Positions 37,495 to 46,783 of a DNA stretch of 64,000 nucleotides are shown here, piece by piece. Position 1 is the stretch's first letter. Each line of letters begins with the position of its first letter. The DNA comes from Flavobacteriales bacterium (GTDB taxonomy: Bacteria > Bacteroidota > Bacteroidia > Flavobacteriales > JANQLC01), in contig JANQLC010000030.1 in assembly GCA_028280815.1 (NCBI GenBank), positions 1 through 64,000 of the forward strand. The letters run 5' to 3'. Both the position numbers and the translations under genes were made by a program. The notes under the pieces are model-generated. The model was not told the origin of the DNA. It worked only from the letters and a program-made list of their open reading frames with translations, and did no database searches.

Positions 37495-38745
37495 CTATAG
37501 GCGCTTGATCAAGATACACGCATTGTGACCGCCAAATCCAAAGGTATTGCTCATAGCGATATCCACCCTTCTTCGCTGTGCTTTGTTAAAGGTGAAGTTC
37601 AATCGGCTATCGATTTCTGCATCATCCGTAAAATGGTTGATGGTCGGCGGTATGATGCCGTGCGCCAAAGTCAGGATCAAAGCGATCAGCTCGACCGCAC
37701 CGGTAGCGCCCAACAGGTGGCCCGTCATGGATTTGGTCGAGTTGAGATTCATCTGATAAGCATGCTCAGGCCCAAAGACTTCTTCAATGGCTTTGACTTC
37801 TGTTTTATCGCCCAAAGGGGTAGAGGTGCCGTGCATATTTATGTGATCGACTTCCAAAGTGGAAACCCGCGCATCGGCTAGGGCATTTCTCATCACCGCT
37901 TTGAATCCCTCGCCTTGCGGATGGGGCGCGGTCACGTGGTGGGCATCCGCGGAAAGCCCACCGCCCACCATTTCACAATAGACTTTGGCGCCGCGCGCTT
38001 GGGCGTGTTCATACTCCTCCAAGACCAGACAGCCGGCACCTTCGCCCAGCACAAAGCCATCGCGATCCCTATCGAAGGGGCGCGATGCCGTCTCGGGGGC
38101 ATCGTTTCGCGTGGACAGCGCGCGCAGGGCATTGAATCCGCCGATTCCCGCCTCGGTTATCGCAGCTTCGGACCCCCCGCAAACAATGGCCTCGGCCTTT
38201 CCCAAACAGATGTAATTGTAGGAATCTATAATGGCATTGGCAGCAGAAGCGCAAGCTGAAACCGTGGTAAAGTTGGGGCCCTTAAACCCGTACTTCATAC
38301 TGATGTGTCCGGAGGCGATATCGGCGATCATCTTGGGGATGAAGTAGGGATTAAAACGCGGCGCCCCATCACCGCGGACAAAATCGCTGACCTCTTCCTG
38401 AAAGGTGAGCAAACCACCCACGCCGGAGCCCCAAATCACGCCGATGCGCTCTTTGTCCAGCTTGTCATCGAGCAGACCGGCGTCGGCTATGCCTTCCCGC
38501 GCAGCGACCATCGCATACTGTGAATACGGGTCTAAAGTTCTGATTTCCTTTCGCTCAAAGTGATCCGTCTCGTCAAAACCCTTTAGCTCGCAGGCAAACC
38601 GGGTTTTAAACCGAGAAGCGTCAAAACGCGTGATAGGCACAGCGCCGCTCACCCCCTGCACCAAAGCCTCCCAGTATGATCGCACGTCATTGCCTATGGG
38701 AGTCAATGCACCGAGCCCCGTCACTACCACTCGTTTCAATCTCAT
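37495..38745 (-). CDS. fabF: Beta-ketoacyl-ACP synthase II
   Basis: Condensing enzyme of fatty-acid elongation. Catalytic Cys in TTVSACASAANAI, His in NMHGTSTPLGD and His in STKSMTGHLLGATG; C-terminal NTFGFGGHNA. 416 residues. Begins one base after the acpP stop, the classic acpP-fabF arrangement. Confidence 0.97.
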   Translation of the reverse strand: MRLKRVVVTGLGALTPIGNDVRSYWEALVQGVSGAVPITRFDASRFKTRFACELKGFDETDHFERKEIRTLDPYSQYAMVAAREGIADAGLLDDKLDKERIGVIWGSGVGGLLTFQEEVSDFVRGDGAPRFNPYFIPKMIADIASGHISMKYGFKGPNFTTVSACASAANAIIDSYNYICLGKAEAIVCGGSEAAITEAGIGGFNALRALSTRNDAPETASRPFDRDRDGFVLGEGAGCLVLEEYEHAQARGAKVYCEMVGGGLSADAHHVTAPHPQGEGFKAVMRNALADARVSTLEVDHINMHGTSTPLGDKTEVKAIEEVFGPEHAYQMNLNSTKSMTGHLLGATGAVELIALILTLAHGIIPPTINHFTDDAEIDSRLNFTFNKAQRRRVDIAMSNTFGFGGHNACILIKRL

Positions 38746-38746
38746 A

Positions 38747-38986
38747 CTACTTGTTCAATATTTTCTCTATATAACTGATGGCTTGGCCTACGGTAGCGAT
38801 TCGCTCGGCTTGGTCATCGGGGATCTGAATGTCGAATTCCTTTTCAAATTCCATGATTAACTCAACCGTATCAAGTGAGTCAGCACCCAAATCATTGGTA
38901 AAACTCGCTTCGGCGGTTACCTCATTTTCATCGACACCCAGCTTGTCGACGATAATGGCCTTTACCCTTGATGCAATATCAGACAT
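38747..38986 (-). CDS. acpP: Acyl carrier protein
   Basis: 79-residue acidic helical carrier; the phosphopantetheine Ser is in [13 protein letters not shown]. The start at 38986 ([17 protein letters not shown]) was chosen because homologs start there and the promoter box lies just upstream; the frame open to 39271 is not part of the protein. Confidence 0.97.
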   Translation of the reverse strand: MSDIASRVKAIIVDKLGVDENEVTAEASFTNDLGADSLDTVELIMEFEKEFDIQIPDDQAERIATVGQAISYIEKILNK

Positions 38987-39024
38987 GGCTTTCCAATTTT
39001 GATTAAATTCGCCTGCAAAAGTAG

Positions 39025-39032
39025 CAAAGTTA
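39025..39032 (-). promoter_or_regulatory. -7 box of acpP-fabF
   Basis: TAACTTTG on the minus strand, 38 bp before the acpP start. Confidence 0.65.
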
Positions 39033-39349
39033 TTCCAAACCAAAAGCGGCTCGCCGAGCCGCCCAGCACAACCGATCCCAGACCGAAAGAGCAACCCGAC
39101 CCAGCCGATTAGCGGAAGGACAAAGGTAAAATCCCAATGGGGCCATGCCCCATGCACCTGTGCACAAACGCGGCGGAACGACAGCCTACAATCCACAAAG
39201 CCCGCATACGCCAACCGTAGAAAAAACCACGTAAAGGACTCGACGAGGAACCACCGAGCTAATCCGATCAACGAAACAGGCCAGCCCGCTCATGCACCAG
39301 CCAAACAGCTCGCCAAAACACCGACGAAACCAAGCCTTTTTTAACAGCC

Positions 39350-39395
39350 AAATGGAAAAACAACCCCGAGCCTTCAAACAGACCCCAAAAGAACA
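39350..39395 (+). repeat. Member of a dispersed 40-45 bp degenerate repeat family
   Basis: Contains GAAAAACAACCCCGAGCCTT followed by CAAACAGACCCC, similar to units in the intergenic spaces near 40.0-40.2, 48.7-49.2 and 55.1-55.3 kb. Lies in the 500-bp space between divergent acpP and rnhA, whose other ORFs are not convincing. Confidence 0.4.
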
Positions 39396-39472
39396 AAGCC
39401 AAAAGACAGCTGCCGCTTCCAAACCCACACAAAAGAGCCAGGCCGGGATAACAAAAAACCAAGTCTCGTCCC

Positions 39473-39480
39473 TAACTTTG
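39473..39480 (+). promoter_or_regulatory. -7 box of rnhA
   Basis: TAACTTTG, 10 bp before the rnhA ATG, so a very short leader. Confidence 0.65.
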
Positions 39481-39490
39481 AGCCCCGAAT

Positions 39491-39961
39491 ATGAAGGTGA
39501 TCGCCTATACCGACGGTGCCGCACGCGGCAACCCAGGCCCCGGCGGCTATGGGGTCTACATGTTCGTCCCAGGCACCGAGCGATCTAAACGACTATCCCA
39601 AGGGTTTCGGTTCACCACCAACAACCGCATGGAGCTCATGGCCGTTATCGCAGCACTCGAACAGGTCGAGCATCCGCCCCAAGCGGTTGAATTGTACACC
39701 GACTCCAAGTACGTGAGCGATGCGATAAACCAGTCCTGGCTGTGGCGCTGGGCAGCGGGAAATTTCAAGGGCAAAAAAAACGCAGACCTCTGGAAGCGGT
39801 TTATCCCGCTTTACGAAAAACACCGGGTCCAGATCCATTGGATCAAAAGCCATGGGGAAAATCCCTACAACCAGCTCGTAGACAAATGGGCAGTTGCCGC
39901 TTCCCGAGGAGATGCCTTAGACGTAGATCGCCATTACGAGGAGAGCCATGGAGCTTCATGA
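39491..39961 (+). CDS. rnhA: Ribonuclease HI
   Basis: Degrades RNA in RNA-DNA hybrids. The four acidic catalytic residues are seen: Asp in YTDGAARGNPGPGGYG, Glu in NNRMELMAVI, Asp in YTDSKYV and Asp in LVDKWAV. The HxxNxxxD region (HGENPYNQLVD) is present. 156 residues. Confidence 0.96.
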   Translation: MKVIAYTDGAARGNPGPGGYGVYMFVPGTERSKRLSQGFRFTTNNRMELMAVIAALEQVEHPPQAVELYTDSKYVSDAINQSWLWRWAAGNFKGKKNADLWKRFIPLYEKHRVQIHWIKSHGENPYNQLVDKWAVAASRGDALDVDRHYEESHGAS

Positions 39962-40034
39962 CGGGCTTAGAGAAAAACCGATTTTCAGGTCGAGCCCGCA
40001 GGGGCGAGGACAGGCCGCTCTTTTAGGTTGCTAC

Positions 40035-40230
40035 ACAGCGCAAAACAAAGGACGAGACCAATTTTCAACACCATTTTACATTTCTCACAGAGATAAATAC
40101 AGAAAGCCACCAGTGATTTTTCAGACTTTCGCCATTGGATTGACCTCGGAGTTGGGATTTTCAACAAATACAAGCCCTCTTTCTCAAACTGACACACAGG
40201 GCGAAAAGACAGCCCCAATCTTCAGGCATC
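40035..40230 (+). repeat. Degenerate repeat units in the 39962-40639 intergenic space
   Basis: At least three imperfect units of the dispersed family, e.g. 40166-40200 (CAAGCCCTCTTTCTCAAACT then GACACACAGG) and the stretches starting ACACAGCGCAAAACAAAG (about 40035) and CACACAGGGCGAAAAGACAG (about 40191). No coding gene supported in this 680-bp gap. Confidence 0.4.
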
Positions 40231-40608
40231 AAACCTCCGAGACCTGATAAGACCCATTCAACCTGTCCCAACACAGTCTTTAATCAGACAACGAGCAGAT
40301 TTGAAAGGCCTATAAGCCTTTGCAATCCCCATTTACACGCCCATCCGTGAGCCCGTCATAAAACACCGCCCTAGCATAAAGTCCGCTTATCCCCCTGGTC
40401 TTCCAGCAGCCATGGGGATAGGCCATAGCGGGAAGCTGAGCTCACTGTAAACGATTCGCAAACCAACTCCGACCGATCAGTTCCCACCCAAGCGCGCTAG
40501 CCTTAACCCCATGGATTAGTCGCATGGCTATCCCATCGCCCTTTTTAACCCCATATAATCATTCGATAGACTTGCGAATCACTTCAGAGAAAGGGCTTGG
40601 TTTTAACG

Positions 40609-40616
40609 TATATTTG
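40609..40616 (+). promoter_or_regulatory. -7 box of the Panacea toxin-antitoxin pair
   Basis: TATATTTG, 23 bp before the ATG at 40640. Confidence 0.6.
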
Positions 40617-40639
40617 CACCAAGGGCAAGGTCCGAGCAG

Positions 40640-41107
40640 ATGACTGAAATCAAAACACATAATCTAAGCCCATTTGACGTCGCCAATTGGTTTACCTGTA
40701 CCATCGATAGAGAGGCGGGGGACTCCATTACCCATTTAAAGCTACAAAAGTTGCTCTATTACGCCCAGGCGTGGAGTTTAGTACTCAATGGGAAAAGCTT
40801 ATTTGCCGAAGATTTTGAAGCCTGGGCACATGGTCCGGTAATACCATCCATTTACGAGCGTTATAAAGAACATGGTTTTGATGCTTTACCGCCCTGTGAA
40901 TGCGAGAACGATATAGCGGGTGAAACAGAAGAGGTGCTAAAAGAGGTTAAACGGGTGTACGGCGAGCTCAGCGGCAAAAAGTTGGAGCGGCTCACCCATA
41001 GCGAAGCCCCTGGATTGAAGCGAGAAATGGACTCGCGCCCGAAGCGAGATGCAGTACGGTTATCCCAAGGAGCGCATGCAAAGCTAATACAAGCAATTGT
41101 TGCATGA
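40640..41107 (+). CDS. Panacea-domain (DUF4065) antitoxin-like protein
   Basis: 155 residues with the Panacea/SocA-like core: THLKLQKLLYYAQAWSL, then DFEAWAHGPVIPSIYERYK. This domain serves as a versatile antitoxin in PanAT toxin-antitoxin pairs. The stop overlaps the start of the next gene by four bases, as in two-gene TA operons. Antitoxin role is inferred from family and gene pairing. Confidence 0.85.
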   Translation: MTEIKTHNLSPFDVANWFTCTIDREAGDSITHLKLQKLLYYAQAWSLVLNGKSLFAEDFEAWAHGPVIPSIYERYKEHGFDALPPCECENDIAGETEEVLKEVKRVYGELSGKKLERLTHSEAPGLKREMDSRPKRDAVRLSQGAHAKLIQAIVA

Positions 41108-41571
41108 AGCGGAAGAAGAACATACCCGATAAAGTCTCAAAAGAATCACATATAGACCGTACTGGGAAACTGACACCCGTAGAGCGGCAAGTACTCGGAT
41201 TATCCAGCCCGAGAGATGAAAAACCAGATGTCAGTTTGAAACATTATGGCCCTAAATTTCAGTGCTTTAGAGAGTGGGATAAGAGAGAACTAAAATCCTT
41301 CTCCGCCTTTGTCAAAAAACTGCGCGTCGCAACCTGGACGGACATTCACAAGCGTTCCGGCAATAGTGGGGAAAAAGTAGGATTTGGGATGGCCTACCAC
41401 AAGAATATAAAAAATACACCATTAGCAGCAGTAGCTCAAAGAATAAGCCTAGATACCGCTCGTTTCTTTGAACTTCGGGTAGGTCAAAAGGCAAGGGTGC
41501 GCGGTTTTAGATGTGTTAGCGCATTCTTTCTCGTATGCTTGGATAGAAACCACGAGATACACCCGCAATAG
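41104..41571 (+). CDS. Putative toxin partner of the Panacea antitoxin
   Basis: 155 residues, basic, no membrane segments. The C-terminal part (FFELRVGQKARVRGFRCVSA then FFLVCLDRNHEIHP) looks like the last strands of RelE/YoeB-type RNase toxins (gene pattern RxxGFR...FxxxWLDxxHxxxP), preceded by a longer unique N-terminal region. Coupled to the antitoxin gene by a four-base overlap. Toxin identity is inference from position and this local similarity. Confidence 0.65.
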   Translation: MKRKKNIPDKVSKESHIDRTGKLTPVERQVLGLSSPRDEKPDVSLKHYGPKFQCFREWDKRELKSFSAFVKKLRVATWTDIHKRSGNSGEKVGFGMAYHKNIKNTPLAAVAQRISLDTARFFELRVGQKARVRGFRCVSAFFLVCLDRNHEIHPQ

Positions 41572-41888
41572 GTCTCATATGTTGGAATAAAGTTTTCTTT
41601 TAGATATACGTGATGCACTGACGTACTTCATCAGCATGGTAATTGTGCTCAAACGCAAGCCATTCGCTTTCTTCGGGTTGTTTAGCCAGTTCTTCTAAGC
41701 GCTTCTATAATTCCATATGTCATAAAATAAAATCTCATTGATAATCAGATGTTTACGCTTTATTCCACGGTTTTCCACAGCTAGTCATTAAATGAGAATC
41801 GAGCTCGGTTTCCAAGTATTCCCGATAAGCCTCGAATCCGCATGGATCACAGGACATAGCCAAGGCACATCACAGCGATCATCGATGC

Positions 41889-42656
41889 TCAATCCCTGTT
41901 CAAAGCCCAGATGAGGCGTATGCCTTCGAGGGTGTGCAGTTTGTCAACCCGATCGAATCTGTCGGACAAATCCCGAAATACGTGGGACATGCCGCCCGTG
42001 AGGATCACCATATGGCGTCGCTGTCGCTCCGCGTTGATCCGATTGATCAGGCCTTCCACCATACTGAGGAATCCATATGCGATTCCGGACTGAATACAGC
42101 TCGTCGTATCGGTACCGATAACCTGGGACGGCACGGCGATATCGACATGGGGTAATTGGGCGGTGCTTTCCACCAAGGATTGAAGGGCTGCCTCCACGCC
42201 TGGTGCGATGACCACACCCTTGATATCGCCCCTTTTGTCGACCACCGTATGGGTGAGGGCGGTACCGAAGTCCACGATTATCGCATCCCTCTTATACAAT
42301 TGAAATGCCGCTTCTGCATTGGCGAGCAAGTCTGCACCGAGCGCTTCGCGAACGGGATTTCCAAGCGCAGTCAGACTCGTCTTGGAGCGCGTGGAGATGA
42401 CCAAGGGCTGTGTCTGGAACAAATGGTACAGTCCCGTCTGCAGGGTGGTGGTGAGCTGGGGTACGACACTCGCAATCGCTATGTGCTCGATCTGTGCGCG
42501 CTTCAAGCCGTTATGCGCCAGCATATGGCCCATCAAAACAGCGTATTCATAAGCCGATCGGTACGGAAGCGTACGGAGCGTCCAATCCGTTTCCCAGCCC
42601 GCCTTCCAAACCCCGAATCGAATATTGGAGTTTCCGATGTTTACAGCGAGTAGCAT
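41889..42656 (-). CDS. coaX: Type III pantothenate kinase
   Basis: First step of coenzyme A synthesis. ASKHA-fold motifs: N-terminal LAVNIGNSNIRFGVW, GADLLANAEAAFQLY and VDFGTALTHTVVD (substrate Asp). 255 residues. The 317-bp stretch before it (41572-41888) holds no feature I recognise. Confidence 0.94.
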   Translation of the reverse strand: MLLAVNIGNSNIRFGVWKAGWETDWTLRTLPYRSAYEYAVLMGHMLAHNGLKRAQIEHIAIASVVPQLTTTLQTGLYHLFQTQPLVISTRSKTSLTALGNPVREALGADLLANAEAAFQLYKRDAIIVDFGTALTHTVVDKRGDIKGVVIAPGVEAALQSLVESTAQLPHVDIAVPSQVIGTDTTSCIQSGIAYGFLSMVEGLINRINAERQRRHMVILTGGMSHVFRDLSDRFDRVDKLHTLEGIRLIWALNRD

Positions 42657-42691
42657 CTATCATCCGTTCTTTCAAAATTTTTCCCCACCAC

Positions 42692-43552
42692 TCAACCAAA
42701 GACCTCTTCAAAGGTATAGGTTTTATCCAAGCGCACCCCCTTTTCGGTCTGTTTGAGCATACAGACCTGCGTATGGGCATCGTGTTCAAAGAAGACGAGA
42801 TATCCGGCTTCAGCCGCTCGGTTCAAAAACTGCGCTTTTTCCCGTAGGGTTAACAGGGGGCGGGTATCGTAGCCCATCACATAGGGCAAGGGGATGTGTC
42901 CGGTAGTGGGCAGCAAATCGGCGGCGTAAACCAGGGTTTGACCCTGATAGCGGATATGTGGGATCATCTGTTTGTCCGTATGGCCGTCCACGAACAGGAT
43001 ATCGAATCCGAGGGGGGATGCGCTTAAAAAGCCCGACTCGGGCAGGGTGACGAATTCCAGCTGTCCGCTCTCCTGGATGGGTGAGATATTTTCTTTGAGA
43101 AAGGAGGCTTTTTCGCGGGCGTTGGGTTGGGTAGCCCAGCACCAATGGTCGGCATTGCTCCAAAATCGGGCGTTTTTAAAGGCCGGTTCACAAGCCGTTC
43201 GGTCGGCATTCCACCGAATCGCACCACCGCAGTGATCGAAGTGCAAGTGGGTGAGAAACACATCTGTGATATCCGCCCGAGAAAACCCCGCTTTCCGCAA
43301 CGACTTATCCAAGGAAGCATCGCCCCAGGGCGCGAAATAACCGAAGAATTTTTCACTTTGCTTGTCTCCCCACCCCGTATCGATCAAGACGAGTCGATCG
43401 CCATCCTCGATGAGCAAGCAACGCATGGCCAGCTCGATCCGATTGCAGCTGTCGGCCGGGTTGCTGCGCTGCCACAAGACTTTGGGAACCACACCGAACA
43501 TCGCCCCCCCATCCAACCTGAAAAAGCCCGCTTCTATGGGGATGAGTCGCAC
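42692..43552 (-). CDS. Metallo-beta-lactamase-fold hydrolase
   Basis: 286 residues. Binuclear zinc motif THLHFDHCGG, then the downstream ligand His in FVDGHTDKQM, Asp in YAADLLPTTGH and His in FFEHDAHTQ. The N-terminal MRLIPIEAGFFRLDGGAMFG fits the family that includes N-acyl homoserine lactonases and related metallo-hydrolases; substrate unknown. Confidence 0.85.
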   Translation of the reverse strand: MRLIPIEAGFFRLDGGAMFGVVPKVLWQRSNPADSCNRIELAMRCLLIEDGDRLVLIDTGWGDKQSEKFFGYFAPWGDASLDKSLRKAGFSRADITDVFLTHLHFDHCGGAIRWNADRTACEPAFKNARFWSNADHWCWATQPNAREKASFLKENISPIQESGQLEFVTLPESGFLSASPLGFDILFVDGHTDKQMIPHIRYQGQTLVYAADLLPTTGHIPLPYVMGYDTRPLLTLREKAQFLNRAAEAGYLVFFEHDAHTQVCMLKQTEKGVRLDKTYTFEEVFG

Positions 43553-43627
43553 CTGCTATTTTTTGAGGCGAATTTATGAAATCCCGTGCTAAAGCAGGGT
43601 GGGCTGTGGTTTTCGCCTGATTTACCC

Positions 43628-43635
43628 TATCTTTG
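43628..43635 (+). promoter_or_regulatory. -7 box of the MIP18-DUF2480 gene pair
   Basis: TATCTTTG, 19 bp before the ATG at 43655; shows that the upstream start at 43586 is wrong. Confidence 0.6.
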
Positions 43636-43654
43636 CAAACTGAGGGTTCAAGGG

Positions 43655-43975
43655 ATGAAGCACGCGGAAATGCAGCGGATCGGAGACAAGGTCGTCGCGG
43701 TGTTGAAGACGATTTACGACCCGGAAATCCCCGTCGATATATTCGAGCTCGGCTTGGTGTACGACGTGCAACTGAGCGACCAAAAAGGGGCTAAAATACT
43801 GATGACCCTCACCTCGCCCAATTGCCCAGTGGCCGAGAGCCTACCGGCCGAGGTAGCGGAAAAGGTGGAAGCCTTAGACGAGATCGACCAGGCAACAGTA
43901 ACACTCACCTTTGACCCCCCCTGGTCGCAGGACATGATGAGTGAAGCGGCCAAATTGGAATTGGGGTTTTTGTGA
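43655..43975 (+). CDS. MIP18/DUF59 family protein (SufT-like)
   Basis: 106 residues with the DUF59 core (KTIYDPEIPVDIFELGLVYD, PNCPVAESLP, FDPPWSQDMMSEAAKLELG). Family members help mature iron-sulfur proteins; the conserved Cys is in SPNCPV. Overlaps the next gene. Confidence 0.88.
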   Translation: MKHAEMQRIGDKVVAVLKTIYDPEIPVDIFELGLVYDVQLSDQKGAKILMTLTSPNCPVAESLPAEVAEKVEALDEIDQATVTLTFDPPWSQDMMSEAAKLELGFL

Positions 43976-43977
43976 CC

Positions 43978-44493
43978 ATGGCGACAGCAATCGTAAACAA
44001 AGTCGCACAAAGCGGACTGAAAATATTCGATTTGGAAGCCCTTTATCCCGATGGCAAGCGCATGCTTTTGGACATCAAAGCCTGGTTGGACGAAGGCATG
44101 GTACTGCGCGAAAGAGCATTTCGGCAACAGCTGCGCGATCACGATTGGAGCATATACCAAGGTGCCTACGTAGCCGTTTACAATTCGGCGGCTGCCCTGA
44201 TTCCCGCTTGGACCTATATGTTGGTCACCACCTTTCTGCAACCCCATGCCAAAGGCGTGGTACAAGGGGATTTAGAAGCATTGGAAAGCGCGCTCTGCTA
44301 TGCGGCGCTTCACGACTTGGACGTCTCCCCCTACCGGGACGCCCGGGTCATCATCAAGGGCTGTGCCCATAAACCCATACCGCAAGCCGCCTTTGTGGCC
44401 TTGATCCAAAAGCTACTGCCCATCAGCCAGTCCATCATGTACGGTGAAGCCTGCAGCACCGTACCGCTCTTCAAGCGAAAAAAATGCCCCTAG
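43978..44493 (+). CDS. DUF2480 family protein
   Basis: About 171 residues of a family found in Bacteroidota next to SUF/DUF59 genes. Recognisable segments: FDLEALYPDGKRMLLDIKAWL, cut here to its key DLEALYP and DIK, and the C-terminal GEACSTVPLFKRKK with a conserved Cys, plus KGCAHKPIP. Probably linked to iron-sulfur assembly by context; biochemical role unknown. Confidence 0.85.
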   Translation: MATAIVNKVAQSGLKIFDLEALYPDGKRMLLDIKAWLDEGMVLRERAFRQQLRDHDWSIYQGAYVAVYNSAAALIPAWTYMLVTTFLQPHAKGVVQGDLEALESALCYAALHDLDVSPYRDARVIIKGCAHKPIPQAAFVALIQKLLPISQSIMYGEACSTVPLFKRKKCP

Positions 44494-44556
44494 GCAACTC
44501 GGCGTTCAACCCCATCGTCAAAAAGATCAAAATCCCCACTTTCTCTATACTTTTTA

Positions 44557-44564
44557 TATATTTG
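44557..44564 (+). promoter_or_regulatory. -7 box of the S46 peptidase
   Basis: TATATTTG, 23 bp before GTG 44588; supports that start over the in-frame ATG at 44444. Confidence 0.6.
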
Positions 44565-44587
44565 GCGAAACTCTAAAACCTGTACCT

Positions 44588-46762
44588 GTGAATTTCGCGA
44601 AGGAGGTCATCCTGTTATCCGTCACCTTCCTCTCGCTGCTCCCAGTCAGCCTCAAGGCCGATGAGGGCATGTGGTTGCTCGCCCTTATCAAGCGACTCAA
44701 CTACGTAGACATGCAAAGGGAAGGCCTACAACTCACGCCCGAGGAAATCTACAGCGTAAACCATTCCAGCCTGGCGTCTGCCATTGTCAACTTTAACGGC
44801 TACTGCACCGGTGAAGTCGTATCGCCCGAAGGGCTTATCTTTACCAACCACCACTGCGGCTACGAAGCCGTTGCCGAGCTCTCCACCCAACAAAACGACT
44901 ACCTAAAAAATGGCTTTTGGGCCTATGACAAAAAAGAAGAGCTAAAACCCACATCGCTATTCGTATCCTTCTTTATACGAATGGCAGACGTGACCGATCG
45001 CATACAAGCGGGTTTGACCGCCAATATGAGTGAACAAGCGCGCCGAGACAAGATTCGCGAGTTCAGCGACCAAATCATCCGTGAAAACAACGGGGGTGGA
45101 AAGTACGGCGTAGAGGTACAATCCTTTTTCAAGGGAAACGAGTTCTATATGTTCGTTTACGAATCCTATCCCGATGTTCGCTTGGCGGGTACCCCGCCTT
45201 CATCCATTGGAAAGTTCGGCGGTGACACCGACAACTGGGAATGGCCGCGCCACACCGGAGACTTTTCCATCTTTCGGGTATATGGGGACAAAGGCGGCAA
45301 GCCGGCAGCCTATTCAGCGGATAATGTACCCTTAAAACCCAAGTACTTTCTACCGATCGATATAGGCGGCGTGAAATCGGGTGATTTTGCCATGATTTTG
45401 GGCTACCCCGGCAGTACAGACCGCTACTTGCCTTCCTGGGGTGTCGACCAGTTGGTGCACATCAGCTATCCCGCTTGGGTAGAAGCGTCCAAAAGCGCTA
45501 TGGACGTCATGAGGCGCTATATGGACCAAAACCGAAAAACCCATATCGACTACGCTTCCAGCTATTCCCAGTTGGCCAACTACTGGAAAAACCGAGCCGA
45601 AATGATCAAATCGCTTACAGCACACCAAACAGCCCGGAAAAAGCGCAAAATCGAAAGGCGATTTGCGAGGTGGGCTCGAAAAAAAGACCATATCGCCCGA
45701 TACGGCCAGGCCCTCAACATGCTCAAAGATTTTTACACCGCCTCAAACGACCATGCCATTCAGCAAAGCTACTTGCGCGGGATCATTCAGCCCAGCGAGA
45801 TGATTAAGACAGTGCTCGGACGTCGGACGAAGGCATTTTTGAAGAATAAGAACTATATGCAACAACCTGAAGCAGTCCAAAAGGCCATAAGAGACCAGAT
45901 ATACGGGAGGCTCAGAGAGCTCTACGCCAAAATGGATATGACATTGGAAAAAGACCTCTTAAAAAAGCAAATTGCGCTGTACGCGAACAGGGTAAAGCCC
46001 GAATCCCAGTTTTCGCTCCTGAGGGAAATCCAAAAGGGCGGGGCTGGCAGCATTTCGTCATACATAGACGATGCATTTGCGCATTCTCTATTCAGTTCCT
46101 TAGATCGGCTCACCGCGTTCTTACAGCACCCCGATGCGGCTGAGCTAAATCGAGACGAGCTATTCGCCCTGGCACAAAACCTGTGGAAAAAATACCACAA
46201 CCCACCGAAATCATACGTCGATAAAAAGAAAGAACGGCGGAAGGGCTATCGATTGCTCTTAAGCGGATTGCGCAAGATGTATCCGCGCAAGAAATTCTAT
46301 CCCGACGCGAATTTTAGCCCGCGGCTGACTTATGGAAAGGTGAGGCGACTGCCGAGAGACAAGCGCAACGACGCCAAGAAGAACTATTACACCACCCTCA
46401 AAGGCGTCATAGCCAAGTACAAACCCGGGAATGAGGAGTTCGACCTGCCGGCCAAGCTGATCAAATTGTATAAGGCAAAGGATTACGGACGATATGTGGA
46501 TGCCGACGGCAGTTTGCACGTCGACTTCTTAACCGACAACGATATCACCGGTGGAAACTCAGGCTCGCCCGTCATCAACGGCAAAGGGCAGCTCATCGGC
46601 CTAGCCTTTGACGGAAACTCGGAGGCCATGAGCGGTGATGTGCAATTCGACAAGAGACGACAGCGCACCATTGCAACGGATATTCGCTATGTGCTCTTTG
46701 TCATCGACAAGTATGCGGGGGCGACCAATCTGATCAGAGAGATGAAGCTCGTAAACGAATAG
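44588..46762 (+). CDS. S46-family dipeptidyl-peptidase (DPP7-like)
   Basis: Periplasmic serine exopeptidase releasing dipeptides. Signal peptide (NFAKEVILLSVTFLSLLPVS) follows GTG 44588. Catalytic residues: His in FTNHHCGYEAV, Asp in GGDTDNWEWPRHTGDFS region and Ser in TGGNSGSPVINGKG. The specificity position is Gly (AFDGNSEAMSGD), as in DPP7 for hydrophobic P1, rather than the Arg of DPP11. The Trp normally following GN is Ser here, which may alter the pocket. About 724 residues. Confidence 0.94.
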   Translation: MNFAKEVILLSVTFLSLLPVSLKADEGMWLLALIKRLNYVDMQREGLQLTPEEIYSVNHSSLASAIVNFNGYCTGEVVSPEGLIFTNHHCGYEAVAELSTQQNDYLKNGFWAYDKKEELKPTSLFVSFFIRMADVTDRIQAGLTANMSEQARRDKIREFSDQIIRENNGGGKYGVEVQSFFKGNEFYMFVYESYPDVRLAGTPPSSIGKFGGDTDNWEWPRHTGDFSIFRVYGDKGGKPAAYSADNVPLKPKYFLPIDIGGVKSGDFAMILGYPGSTDRYLPSWGVDQLVHISYPAWVEASKSAMDVMRRYMDQNRKTHIDYASSYSQLANYWKNRAEMIKSLTAHQTARKKRKIERRFARWARKKDHIARYGQALNMLKDFYTASNDHAIQQSYLRGIIQPSEMIKTVLGRRTKAFLKNKNYMQQPEAVQKAIRDQIYGRLRELYAKMDMTLEKDLLKKQIALYANRVKPESQFSLLREIQKGGAGSISSYIDDAFAHSLFSSLDRLTAFLQHPDAAELNRDELFALAQNLWKKYHNPPKSYVDKKKERRKGYRLLLSGLRKMYPRKKFYPDANFSPRLTYGKVRRLPRDKRNDAKKNYYTTLKGVIAKYKPGNEEFDLPAKLIKLYKAKDYGRYVDADGSLHVDFLTDNDITGGNSGSPVINGKGQLIGLAFDGNSEAMSGDVQFDKRRQRTIATDIRYVLFVIDKYAGATNLIREMKLVNE

Positions 46763-46783
46763 ATAATTATCAAGAACAAAGAT

